Position numbers and translations under genes: made by a program
The notes under the pieces: generated by a model
What the model saw: the letters and a program-made list of their open reading frames with translations, nothing else
Told to the model about the DNA's origin: nothing
Database searches by the model: none
Shown: piece by piece, positions 26,427 to 34,020 of the stretch
How positions within the stretch are numbered: the stretch's first letter is position 1
Layout: each line of letters starts with the position of its first letter
Assembly: GCF_009938205.1 (NCBI RefSeq)
Contig: NZ_AP019654.1
Span: forward strand, 1,240,001 to 1,304,000
Length of the DNA stretch: 64,000 nucleotides
Direction of reading: 5' to 3'
Origin: Vibrio panuliri
Lineage (GTDB): Bacteria; Pseudomonadota; Gammaproteobacteria; Enterobacterales; Vibrionaceae

Positions 26427-28258
26427 TGAGTTCTCGCTTTGATTCGGTTTCTTTTCTAAAGACAGTAACTAACCAACCCGGCGTTTATCGCATGTATAAC
26501 GCCGAGTCGGTGGTTATTTATGTCGGAAAAGCCAAAGACCTCAAAAAGCGCTTGTCGAGTTATTTTCGCCAACAGGTTGATAGCGAAAAGACTCGCGCAT
26601 TGGTTAGTCATATCGCCAAAATCGATGTGACGGTGACTCATACCGAAACGGAAGCGCTAATTCTCGAGCACAACTACATTAAACAGTACTTACCTAAGTA
26701 CAATGTATTGTTGCGTGACGATAAATCTTATCCTTATATTTTTATTAGTGGACATCAGCATCCGCGTTTGTCGATGCATCGTGGCGCAAAGCGACGCAAA
26801 GGCGAGTATTTCGGTCCCTATCCGGATTCCGGAGCGGTGCGTGAAACCCTGCATCTTATTCAGAAAATCTTTCCCGTTCGACAATGTGAAGACACGGTGT
26901 ATGCCAACCGTACTCGTCCATGTTTAATGTATCAAATTGGTCGTTGTGCTGGTCCATGCGTGAAAACCATTATCTCTGATCAAGAGTATCAGGAGTTAGT
27001 GGAATACGTGCGCCTGTTTCTACGCGGTAAAGATAAACAGGTGTTAGAGACGCTGATAAGTAGAATGGAAACCGCCAGTCGCGAGTTAAAGTTCGAAGAG
27101 GCGGCTAAGTTTCGCGATCAAATACAAGCGATTCGCCGCGTTCAGGAACAGCAGTTTGTCTCAGAAGATTCAATGGACGATTTGGACGTGCTCGGGTTTG
27201 CTCAGGAAAACGGCATTGCCTGCATTCATATTTTGATGATTCGCCAAGGTAAAGTGCTGGGTAGCCGCAGCCACTTTCCAAAGATCCCCAACAACACCAC
27301 GAAACAAGAAGTCTTTTATAGCTTTTTGAGCCAGTACTATTTGAGCCACAATGAAGCACGCACAGTGCCGACGAGGATTATTCTTAATCAAGGCTTACTC
27401 GAGGAGACAGAGTCCCTTCAGGATGCGCTCTCGTCTATTGCTGGACGCAAGGTGTTGTTTCACGTTAATCCTACGGGTACGCGTGCACGTTACCTCAAGT
27501 TGTCGAACACCAACGCATTGACGGCGATTACCACCAAGATTAACCACAAAATGACGATCTCTCAGCGCTTTAAAGAACTGCGTGATTTACTGGGTTTGAG
27601 CTCAATTCAACGTATGGAGTGTTTTGATATTTCTCACACCATGGGAGAAAGCACCATAGCTTCGTGTGTGGTTTTCAATCAAGAAGGCCCCGTTAAACAA
27701 GAGTATCGTCGTTACAATATTACGGGTATTACTGGCGGTGATGACTATGCAGCGATGGGGCAGGCGCTAGAGCGTCGTTACGCAAAGCAACTCGATGTTG
27801 AGAAGATCCCAGATATTGTCTTTATCGACGGCGGTAAGGGGCAGTTAAATCGTGCCTATGAGATCATCAGCCAGCATTGGGGTGATTGGCCGAAACGTCC
27901 AAGATTAATTGGCATTGCCAAAGGTGTCACTCGCAAACCGGGTTTGGAAACATTGATCACCACCGATGGGGATGAGTTTCATCTGCCAAGTGATGCTCCT
28001 GCACTGCATTTGATGCAGCATATTCGCGATGAAAGCCACAACCATGCGATTGCGGGACATCGAGCCAAGCGTGGAAAAACGCGTCGTACCAGTGCCTTAG
28101 AAGGTATTGAGGGGGTGGGGCCAAAACGTCGACAAGCCTTGTTAAAATACATGGGCGGATTACAGGAGTTAAAACGAGCAAGTGTTGAAGAAATCGCCAA
28201 AGTACCCGGTATTAGCTTTTCTTTAGCAGAAAACATTTATCAAGCATTGAAACAATAA
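26426..28258 (+). CDS. uvrC: UvrABC system protein C
   Basis: This 610-residue nuclease makes both incisions in nucleotide excision repair. It has an N-terminal GIY-YIG domain ([14 protein letters not shown]), the cysteine cluster [15 protein letters not shown], a UVR domain ([11 protein letters not shown]), a C-terminal endonuclease domain ([15 protein letters not shown]) and helix-hairpin-helix motifs at the end ([18 protein letters not shown]). The start is GTG, sharing one base with the varA stop. Length is normal. Confidence 0.98.
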   Translation: MSSRFDSVSFLKTVTNQPGVYRMYNAESVVIYVGKAKDLKKRLSSYFRQQVDSEKTRALVSHIAKIDVTVTHTETEALILEHNYIKQYLPKYNVLLRDDKSYPYIFISGHQHPRLSMHRGAKRRKGEYFGPYPDSGAVRETLHLIQKIFPVRQCEDTVYANRTRPCLMYQIGRCAGPCVKTIISDQEYQELVEYVRLFLRGKDKQVLETLISRMETASRELKFEEAAKFRDQIQAIRRVQEQQFVSEDSMDDLDVLGFAQENGIACIHILMIRQGKVLGSRSHFPKIPNNTTKQEVFYSFLSQYYLSHNEARTVPTRIILNQGLLEETESLQDALSSIAGRKVLFHVNPTGTRARYLKLSNTNALTAITTKINHKMTISQRFKELRDLLGLSSIQRMECFDISHTMGESTIASCVVFNQEGPVKQEYRRYNITGITGGDDYAAMGQALERRYAKQLDVEKIPDIVFIDGGKGQLNRAYEIISQHWGDWPKRPRLIGIAKGVTRKPGLETLITTDGDEFHLPSDAPALHLMQHIRDESHNHAIAGHRAKRGKTRRTSALEGIEGVGPKRRQALLKYMGGLQELKRASVEEIAKVPGISFSLAENIYQALKQ

Positions 28259-28333
28259 TAAAAATCCAGCACCATAAGAGCCTGTTTTTTCGGTAGCAAA
28301 CAGCGCAAAACGCAAACCATAAGAGCCAATAAT

Positions 28334-28891
28334 ATGCGTCTCAACATCCCTAACATTCTTTCTCTACTGCGACTCTTTCTAATACCAGTCTTTGTCGTGG
28401 CGTTTTATTTACCTTACAGTTGGGCGCCGTTTGCTGCAGCTATGATCTTTTGGGTTGCCGGTTTTACCGATTGGCTCGATGGCATGCTGGCTCGTAAGTT
28501 GGGTCAGACATCCCGATTTGGCGCCTTTATCGACCCTGTTGCCGATAAAGTATTGGTGGCTACGGCACTGATTCTAATTACTGAGCACTACCATACTATT
28601 TGGATTACCATTCCTGCAGTGACGATGATTGGACGCGAAATTATAATTTCGGCTTTACGCGAGTGGATGGCTGAAATTGGTAAGCGTGCTAGCGTTGCGG
28701 TTTCTTGGGTCGGTAAAGTAAAAACGGTTTCGCAGATGTTTGCTCTTTGGGTACTGATTTGGCGTTACGATGATTGGATGATTTGGCTAGGCTATGCAGC
28801 GCTCTATATCGCGACCGTGCTGACATATTGGTCAATGGCACAATATCTGTTAGCGGCGAAAGATGACTTGTTGAATGAAGAGCATCACTGA
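28334..28891 (+). CDS. pgsA: CDP-diacylglycerol--glycerol-3-phosphate 3-phosphatidyltransferase
   Basis: This 185-residue inner-membrane enzyme makes phosphatidylglycerol phosphate, the committed step to phosphatidylglycerol and cardiolipin. The full CDP-alcohol signature is present: DWLDG, LAR, then eight residues to GAFIDPVAD. About four to five membrane helices follow. It lies 75 bases after uvrC, as in E. coli, and is followed by a terminator. Confidence 0.97.
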   Translation: MRLNIPNILSLLRLFLIPVFVVAFYLPYSWAPFAAAMIFWVAGFTDWLDGMLARKLGQTSRFGAFIDPVADKVLVATALILITEHYHTIWITIPAVTMIGREIIISALREWMAEIGKRASVAVSWVGKVKTVSQMFALWVLIWRYDDWMIWLGYAALYIATVLTYWSMAQYLLAAKDDLLNEEHH

Positions 28892-28903
28892 TCAAATATA
28901 AAT

Positions 28904-28927
28904 AAACGGGCAATCGCCCGTTTTTTT
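28904..28927 (+). terminator. Terminator after pgsA
   Basis: ACGGGC-AATC-GCCCGT, with a run of seven T, follows the pgsA stop by 12 bases. Confidence 0.9.
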
Positions 28928-29083
28928 ATATTCGGTCATTTATTTGCAGAGTGCGACCTATCCACGAGGTCGGTGAATGTTGGAAATCAACGCTAATTAA
29001 CCATCTGAATTGCAAGTAAAGTGAGCAAATTAGTGGCTTTTGAGTGTATTTTAGCCAAACGATTCAAAAATAGAAAAATAGTG

Positions 29084-29119
29084 TTGACTCATTAGAGCGA
29101 ATCCGTAGAATGCATCCCG
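29084..29119 (+). promoter_or_regulatory. tRNA operon promoter with GC-rich discriminator
   Basis: TTGACT (29084-29089), a 16-base spacer and TAGAAT (29106-29111) are followed by GCATCCCG, a GC-rich discriminator typical of stringently controlled stable-RNA promoters. It lies about 50 bases before tRNA-Cys. Confidence 0.75.
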
Positions 29120-29160
29120 TACCCAAGAGGAACTCGAGAGAGTTTTAAGGGTGTAGAGAT

Positions 29161-29234
29161 GGCGCCTTGGCAGAGTGGCTATGCAGCGGATTGCAAATCC
29201 GTGGACCTCGGTTCGACTCCGGGAGGCGCCTCCA
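29161..29234 (+). tRNA. tRNA-Cys (GCA)
   Basis: A 74-base cloverleaf: acceptor GGCGCC pairing with GGCGCC, anticodon loop TTGCAAA with GCA, T-loop GGTTCGACTCC, then U and an encoded CCA end. Confidence 0.97.
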
Positions 29235-29238
29235 TCTT

Positions 29239-29314
29239 GCGACACTAGCTCAGTTGGTAGAGCGCAACCTTGCCAAGGTTGAGGTCACGAGTTCGAACCT
29301 CGTGTGTCGCTCCA
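29239..29314 (+). tRNA. tRNA-Gly (GCC)
   Basis: A 76-base cloverleaf: acceptor GCGACAC pairing with GTGTCGC, D-loop AGCTCAGTTGGTAGAGC, anticodon GCC in CTTGCCAAG, T-loop AGTTCGAACCT and encoded CCA. It lies four bases after tRNA-Cys and so shares its transcript. Confidence 0.97.
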
Positions 29315-29344
29315 AATTTTATTGGAATGATTGGCTTATGCGAG

Positions 29345-29380
29345 GAACCTCGTGTCTGAATCCAGCCGAGTCGCTCCAAA
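29345..29380 (+). repeat. Broken duplicate of the tRNA-Gly 3-prime end
   Basis: GAACCTCGTGT (29345-29355) and GTCGCTCCAAA (29370-29380) each repeat, base for base, consecutive pieces of tRNA-Gly (29295-29305 and 29306-29316). In the copy they are separated by an extra 14 bases. Confidence 0.75.
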
Positions 29381-29385
29381 GTTTT

Positions 29386-29411
29386 AAAGCCCCGACTTGT
29401 CGGGGCTTTTT
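29386..29411 (+). terminator. Terminator of the tRNA operon
   Basis: AAAGCCCCGAC-TT-GTCGGGGCTTTTT is a strong stem and T run following the tRNA remnant. Confidence 0.9.
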
Positions 29412-29426
29412 GCTATCTCCACATTA

Positions 29427-29475
<49 letters not shown>

Positions 29476-29638
29476 GATTGTTCTGAAAACCGTGCAAGAA
29501 TTCCTCTAGATTTGGATTCACTCCGCAGGCTTGGGGATTAAGTACACGGTTTTCACTAAACCATTGTCATTCAGTCATAATTTTTCATACTATCTTGATG
29601 TGCACTCTTTGGCATAATCGTCGGCATGGGGATGTGTG

Positions 29639-30169
29639 ATGGACCCAGTACTGAGAAGAACACTTTTTGGCTGTGGCTGCTTGCTAGCCCATTTTTGCGC
29701 TGTACCGCAAGCGATGGCCGAATCACTCGCTTCTTATCCAGTGGGATGGGATAGCTGGACAGAAGTCAGACAAGGGATGATTTATCCAGCTGCGAGTGAA
29801 CCGCCTGCAAGTGCATCACTTTTTAGACAGGCAGTGTTTCAGTCCTACAACTGGGTTAATGGTTTTCAAGGCTCATCAGTGGCGATTTTTGTCAATCCAA
29901 GCAAGTTAGAGCAGTATTTAAGTCACGGCCCTTATAGTGATGGTCCAACAATTGTCGCTTATGCAGAGGAGGCAGGGCTAATTTTAGTGACCGAGCATAT
30001 TGGTGGGGAAGCGATATTTGGCAGTTACAACACCAAGGGTGAGGATGTCAGTCATAGTCATTACTCATTGAGACCTGACGTTTGTGAATCGTGTCATTCA
30101 ACTTACCAAGAATATTGTTCTCATGGCGTGTGCTCGGATTTTGATGAGAAGCAAAAGTCATTTAAGTAG
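29639..30169 (+). CDS. Periplasmic c-type haem protein, cytochrome P460-like
   Basis: This 176-residue protein has a signal peptide ending AMAES and a C-terminal CESCH, the CxxCH haem c attachment motif. The body (WTEVRQGMIYP, VAIFVNP, TEHIGGEAIFG) resembles the cytochrome P460/c-prime-beta fold, a family that binds small gases such as NO or CO or oxidises hydroxylamine. The family call is inference. Two extra cysteines (YCSHGVC) follow the haem motif. The ATG at 29639 follows GGGGAT. The next gene, a diguanylate cyclase, begins 10 bases downstream, so the two are probably one unit. Confidence 0.65.
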   Translation: MDPVLRRTLFGCGCLLAHFCAVPQAMAESLASYPVGWDSWTEVRQGMIYPAASEPPASASLFRQAVFQSYNWVNGFQGSSVAIFVNPSKLEQYLSHGPYSDGPTIVAYAEEAGLILVTEHIGGEAIFGSYNTKGEDVSHSHYSLRPDVCESCHSTYQEYCSHGVCSDFDEKQKSFK

Positions 30170-30179
30170 TGGAGAAGGT

Positions 30180-31688
30180 ATGATTGCATCGGCAAAAAAG
30201 CTAACCGTTAGCAAAACATTGTTTCTTTCTCATTTGCTGCTGGCTTTAGTCATTATCGGTGGAATGAGTGTGGCTCGTTATGAGAGCGAATGGTATCGAC
30301 AGGTCAATTTTTCCGCAACACTGGCAAAGCAGTCTCTCCAATCTCAAATTCATCCTTTCTCCGCCGCAGTGGGCGGCATCAACTACGCAGCGATGACACT
30401 CCCGTCCACTATCGATACTCTCAGTGCGATCGAAAATATGCTTTTTGTCGAGATCTCTGGTGTTTCTGACTTTTCGCGTAAATCGGTGGTGGTGCGTTAT
30501 GTGCCGAACCAAAGTAAAGTCTGGCGTGCCGATCTAGCCAGCGATGAGGTTAAGCAATCAGCGGATCGGGTCAACAAGTTGACTGGGATGCTGAAGCTGG
30601 TGGAGTCATACAACACTTTGCAAGTACGAAAGCTTAACTACTTGCTTGAGCGCGCTAAAGCAGAGCAGCGTTTGCTGGCGAATAGCGTGCGCAAAGAAGA
30701 GACCTTTGAACTCAAATGGGAAAAACCGACCACGTTTTCTCCCTATTACTCTCTCGATGAATCTACTTACACTCTGCATGTTTTATTGCCGCTTAGAAAT
30801 CAAAATGGAGGCTCAATTTGGGCGGTATTTGATGCTCAAGAACTGCGGGATTTCAAGCAAAGCTTAACTTATTCAATTGTTCTTGAAGCTTTGATTGCTC
30901 TTTCATTGGCCTCACTTGTCGTCTATTGGGTGGCATATTGGATAGTCCGACCGTTGAAACGCTTAGCGGACAGTATGTCTAAGACGGTTAATTATCGCAG
31001 TTTGGATGGTTTCCCAGAACTTGAACGCAGTGATGAAATTGGTCAATTAGCGCAGGCATATCGTGGTTTGTTGCTCAAGATTGACCAACAACTGGATTCA
31101 TTGAGGGCGAAATCCGATGCGGATTCTCTCACGGGGCTGGGGTCAAGATACAAATACTCCCATGCGGCCTCGACTTACATAGAGCGCAACCTTAGAGCCG
31201 GCAAGGCGGTGGGGTTGCTAATATGTGATATTGACAACTTTAAAGCCTACAACGATATATACGGGCATATGCAAGGGGACAAGGCGTTAGTGACCGTCGC
31301 CGCTCAGTTGCAATCAAAGCTGACTAATGTCGATCTCGCTTTTCGTTATGGAGGAGAAGAGTTTGTCATTCTTTGTTGCCGCCGTGATAAAGCCGAGCTT
31401 GAACGCGTTGGTGAGCAGATGCGCCGTGCAGTTGAAGAGGTAAATCTATCTCATAGTGGCAATGCCGGTTATGGCAGAATCACGATATCGATAGGAGGAT
31501 CACTGGCGCAACTCAGCCAAGCTCAAAACGAGGTGGCTGACTTTGATGCTATGGTTGAGTCACTGTTTTCGACTGCGGACAAAGCTCTCTATGAGTGTAA
31601 AAAAGCGGGGCGCAACCGTACCGCTTGGGCCAGTGTATTTTATCCGGTGCAATCCGGTTCTTACCCGCTATTGGGTTGTAAAAAATAG
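30180..31688 (+). CDS. Membrane diguanylate cyclase with periplasmic sensor, HAMP and GGEEF
   Basis: This 502-residue protein has membrane segments at about residues 13-33 and 240-265, a periplasmic region of about 200 residues between them, a HAMP linker (IVRPLKRLADSM) and a GGDEF domain with active GGEEF at 391-395 and CDIDNFKAYND for metal binding. It should make c-di-GMP. The inhibitory RxxD site is absent (TNVD at that place). The ATG at 30180 follows GGAGAAGG; longer frames read into the preceding haem-protein gene. The sensor region fits no family I recognise. The last 28 bases overlap the convergent dehydrogenase gene. Confidence 0.9.
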   Translation: MIASAKKLTVSKTLFLSHLLLALVIIGGMSVARYESEWYRQVNFSATLAKQSLQSQIHPFSAAVGGINYAAMTLPSTIDTLSAIENMLFVEISGVSDFSRKSVVVRYVPNQSKVWRADLASDEVKQSADRVNKLTGMLKLVESYNTLQVRKLNYLLERAKAEQRLLANSVRKEETFELKWEKPTTFSPYYSLDESTYTLHVLLPLRNQNGGSIWAVFDAQELRDFKQSLTYSIVLEALIALSLASLVVYWVAYWIVRPLKRLADSMSKTVNYRSLDGFPELERSDEIGQLAQAYRGLLLKIDQQLDSLRAKSDADSLTGLGSRYKYSHAASTYIERNLRAGKAVGLLICDIDNFKAYNDIYGHMQGDKALVTVAAQLQSKLTNVDLAFRYGGEEFVILCCRRDKAELERVGEQMRRAVEEVNLSHSGNAGYGRITISIGGSLAQLSQAQNEVADFDAMVESLFSTADKALYECKKAGRNRTAWASVFYPVQSGSYPLLGCKK

Positions 31689-32737
31689 AGTTTGCCGCTG
31701 TCGGTTGAAAATAGCAGTTTATCGTCAGGCGTAACGATCAGTGCGCGCACGCGTTCACCCAACTCCTCGACAATACGGCTTTCTTGAACAGCGCCATTTT
31801 CTGATAGCTCGATGACATTAATGTGAGTTAATTTCAATGCACCAATAATCAGTTTACCGTTTAACTCGGGATAGCGTTCTCCGCGATAGATAAGCAAACT
31901 ACTAGGAGCAATTGAGGGGACATAGGCTTGAGTTGGAGAATGGATGCCAGGCATCTCTTTGGCTTCGCCAACATCCAGTGGACCCCAGTATTCTTTACCA
32001 TGGGATGTCACTGGCCAACCATAATTGTGTCCTTGCTCAATCAAGTTGATTTCGTCACCGCCTCTCGGGCCGTGCTCAACTGACCAAAGCTGGTTGGTTG
32101 CCGAATCGTAAAACAAGCCCTGAGGGTTACGATGGCCGTAACTCCAAATGGCGCTGGCGTTCTTGCCTTCTGATACGAATGGGTTGGAGTCAGGTACACT
32201 GCCATCGGGCAGTAAACGTAAAATACTGCCGGCGTGAGTCTGCTTGTTTTGTCCATTGGCTCTTTGACCTCTATCGCCAATAGAAAAGTACACGTAGCGC
32301 TCATCAAAAGTGATCCTACTGCCAAAGTGACGCCCAGTACTTGAACCAGAATAAGAGACAAAAATATCTTCTAGGTTAACGAGCTTATTCTCGACTAAAG
32401 ATGCGCTGGCTAAAACGGTCTCAATCCCTGTGGGTAGATCGCGACTGTAGCTGAAGTAGTAGCGGTGGGCGTCAAACGGGGATTTCGCCACATCAAGCAA
32501 GCCTCCTTGCCCTTTTGCTAACACATGGGGAAAATCGAAAATAACGCGGTATTGACCGGTGTGGTGGTTAAGGATCCCGACTTGGCCGTGGCGTTCAGTG
32601 AGGAGTATTCTTTGCTCATCTATCACTGCCATGCCCCAAAGTACGCCGCGTCCAGATAACAATAATTCTGCTTGCCATGATTGCGCATAGGCAGGTGCGA
32701 ACAGAAGAGGCAGTAACCAGTAGATAATCCATTTCAT
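31661..32737 (-). CDS. PQQ-dependent aldose sugar dehydrogenase, YliI-like
   Basis: This 358-residue periplasmic protein has a signal peptide (cut near APAYA) and a six-bladed propeller of the soluble glucose dehydrogenase family. Visible motifs are TERHGQV, GGLLDVA, YFSYSRD, HFGSRITFD, GDRGQRANG and WSVEHGPRGGDEIN. E. coli YliI oxidises aldoses with PQQ and Ca2+. No PQQ synthesis genes are in the window. The ATG at 32737 starts the signal peptide and follows AAGGAAGG. The divergent TetR gene and its operators are upstream. Confidence 0.88.
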   Translation of the reverse strand: MKWIIYWLLPLLFAPAYAQSWQAELLLSGRGVLWGMAVIDEQRILLTERHGQVGILNHHTGQYRVIFDFPHVLAKGQGGLLDVAKSPFDAHRYYFSYSRDLPTGIETVLASASLVENKLVNLEDIFVSYSGSSTGRHFGSRITFDERYVYFSIGDRGQRANGQNKQTHAGSILRLLPDGSVPDSNPFVSEGKNASAIWSYGHRNPQGLFYDSATNQLWSVEHGPRGGDEINLIEQGHNYGWPVTSHGKEYWGPLDVGEAKEMPGIHSPTQAYVPSIAPSSLLIYRGERYPELNGKLIIGALKLTHINVIELSENGAVQESRIVEELGERVRALIVTPDDKLLFSTDSGKLYFLQPNSG

Positions 32738-33074
32738 AAGTTGCCTTCCTTTTTTATCATCACTGACTACCAAGCGCGCAGTTTAATAGAATCGCTAGAC
32801 CCTCAACTCGTTGCCTTGCCTACAAACCCAGTTATTCTTGCTGGACCAAGCATCTTGAGGTTATTTGAGTATATGAAATAGCGTGAGTGTTTGCTCGTCT
32901 ATCGTCAACCTATCAAGCTAAGTGATTAGTGAAATTGCTTGTATATGAGCAATAAATGCACTATTGTGACGATTCGTCAATAATGACGATGCGTCATAAA
33001 TTGAGTTCGGTGTGAAAATTTGTTCGTGTTATAATCTCGGTATCAAGGAGTACAAAATAAACGGGTAAACAAAG
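32738..33074. other. Divergent control region between sugar dehydrogenase and tetR-like genes
   Basis: This 337-base stretch has no gene. It contains two TGACGA-type palindromes (32967-32996), a TATAAT at 33030-33035 for the rightward gene and AAGGAG at 33045-33050. The stretch from 32774 to about 32960 shows nothing I can name. Confidence 0.6.
32967..32996. promoter_or_regulatory. Two tandem TGACGA-n-TCGTCA operators upstream of the tetR-like gene
   Basis: TGACGATTCGTCA (32967-32979) is a perfect palindrome around one base; TGACGATGCGTCA (32984-32996) differs in one half-site base. They lie 17 bases apart start to start, just upstream of the TATAAT of the tetR-like gene. Two more copies precede the RND gene. 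Confidence 0.75.
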
Positions 33075-33863
33075 ATGTTTGGTTTTCGCTGTGACAAGAA
33101 AGAGCAGAAAAACGCAGGCGGTTGCACGTTAGGGTTGAGCCGTAAAAAGCAAGCCATAGCCGATCGTGAAGTGGAACTCGTCTTGTTGGCAAAGTCTTTG
33201 GTACAAGAGCAAGGGTTTAGCAACTTGACCATGGATAAGCTAACCGCTTTGAGTCCATACTCAAAAGGAACGATTTACAATCACTTTTGTAGTAAGGAAG
33301 ATGTGGTTCTTGCGCTGTGTATCCATTCGTTAAAAGCGGAAGCATTATTGTTTGCAAGAGCGGATGCGTTCGATGGTTCGAGTCGCGAGAAAGTGGTCGC
33401 GATGCATGTTGGTTATCGAATTTACACCCGCTTGGAGCCTGTTTTATCAACATGTGCGATTATGGCTAAAAGCCCTTGGGTACTGGAAAAAGCATCCGCA
33501 GAGCGAGTCAAAGAGCTCAGTCGACTTGAGGAGCAAGTTGTAGAGTACGCTGATCGATTGGTCCAAACGGCTGTCGAACAGGGCGATTTACAATATTCGG
33601 CTGGTATAGGTTCTGACTCTATCGTGTTTGCCAATTGGGCGATTGCTTTTGGATCCAATGCTCTTACACAGAGCTCGGGACAAAGCCATTGTATTAAACG
33701 CTTACAAGACCCTTACACCGTACTCAACAATGCCAATATGTTGCTTGATGGTCTAAATTGGAAACCCTTGTCCTCGCAGTGGGATTACCGGAAAACATGG
33801 CAGCGTGTTGAGAAAGAGCTGTTTAGTGCCGAAGTCGAGTACCTCTCTTCCGTCGGCCGCTAA
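33075..33863 (+). CDS. TetR-family transcriptional regulator
   Basis: This 262-residue regulator has an N-terminal helix-turn-helix (about residues 35-80: LVQEQGFSNLTMDKL, SKGTIYNHFCSKED) and a long helical ligand domain. An N-terminal tail of about 25 residues precedes the DNA-binding domain. Four near-identical palindromes, two before this gene and two before the RND operon, suggest it represses both. The ligand is unknown, perhaps a lipid or acyl compound given the neighbours. The ribosome binding site is unclear: AAGGAG lies 24 bases before the ATG. Confidence 0.9.
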   Translation: MFGFRCDKKEQKNAGGCTLGLSRKKQAIADREVELVLLAKSLVQEQGFSNLTMDKLTALSPYSKGTIYNHFCSKEDVVLALCIHSLKAEALLFARADAFDGSSREKVVAMHVGYRIYTRLEPVLSTCAIMAKSPWVLEKASAERVKELSRLEEQVVEYADRLVQTAVEQGDLQYSAGIGSDSIVFANWAIAFGSNALTQSSGQSHCIKRLQDPYTVLNNANMLLDGLNWKPLSSQWDYRKTWQRVEKELFSAEVEYLSSVGR

Positions 33864-33866
33864 GCT

Positions 33867-33890
33867 AAACGCCCCAAAAGGGCGTTTTTA
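33867..33890 (+). terminator. Terminator after the tetR-like gene
   Basis: AAACGCCC-CAAAA-GGGCGTTTTT forms a stem with a T run, three bases after the stop codon. Confidence 0.85.
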
Positions 33891-33901
33891 AGCACCGTTT
33901 G

Positions 33902-34005
33902 TGACGAATCGTCATTTTTTGGCTGGGTGAGTACATCCAAATAGCTTGTTGATTGATAAACCAGAGTGATCTGGTTTTTCTTTCAACTTTCTTGACGAAA
34001 CGTCA
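33902..34005. promoter_or_regulatory. Two TGACGA-n-TCGTCA operators upstream of the RND operon
   Basis: TGACGAATCGTCA (33902-33914) is a perfect palindrome around one base. TGACGAAACGTCA (33993-34005) has one mismatch and ends 15 bases before the RND start codon. They flank the space where the operon promoter must lie. Confidence 0.75.
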
Positions 34006-34020
34006 CAAATGGAGAGTGTG

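Noticed and set aside
33001..33012. TTGAGT as -35 box for the tetR-like gene
   Set aside because: The spacing to TATAAT at 33030 would be 23 bases, too long for a standard promoter; the -10 box alone is kept.
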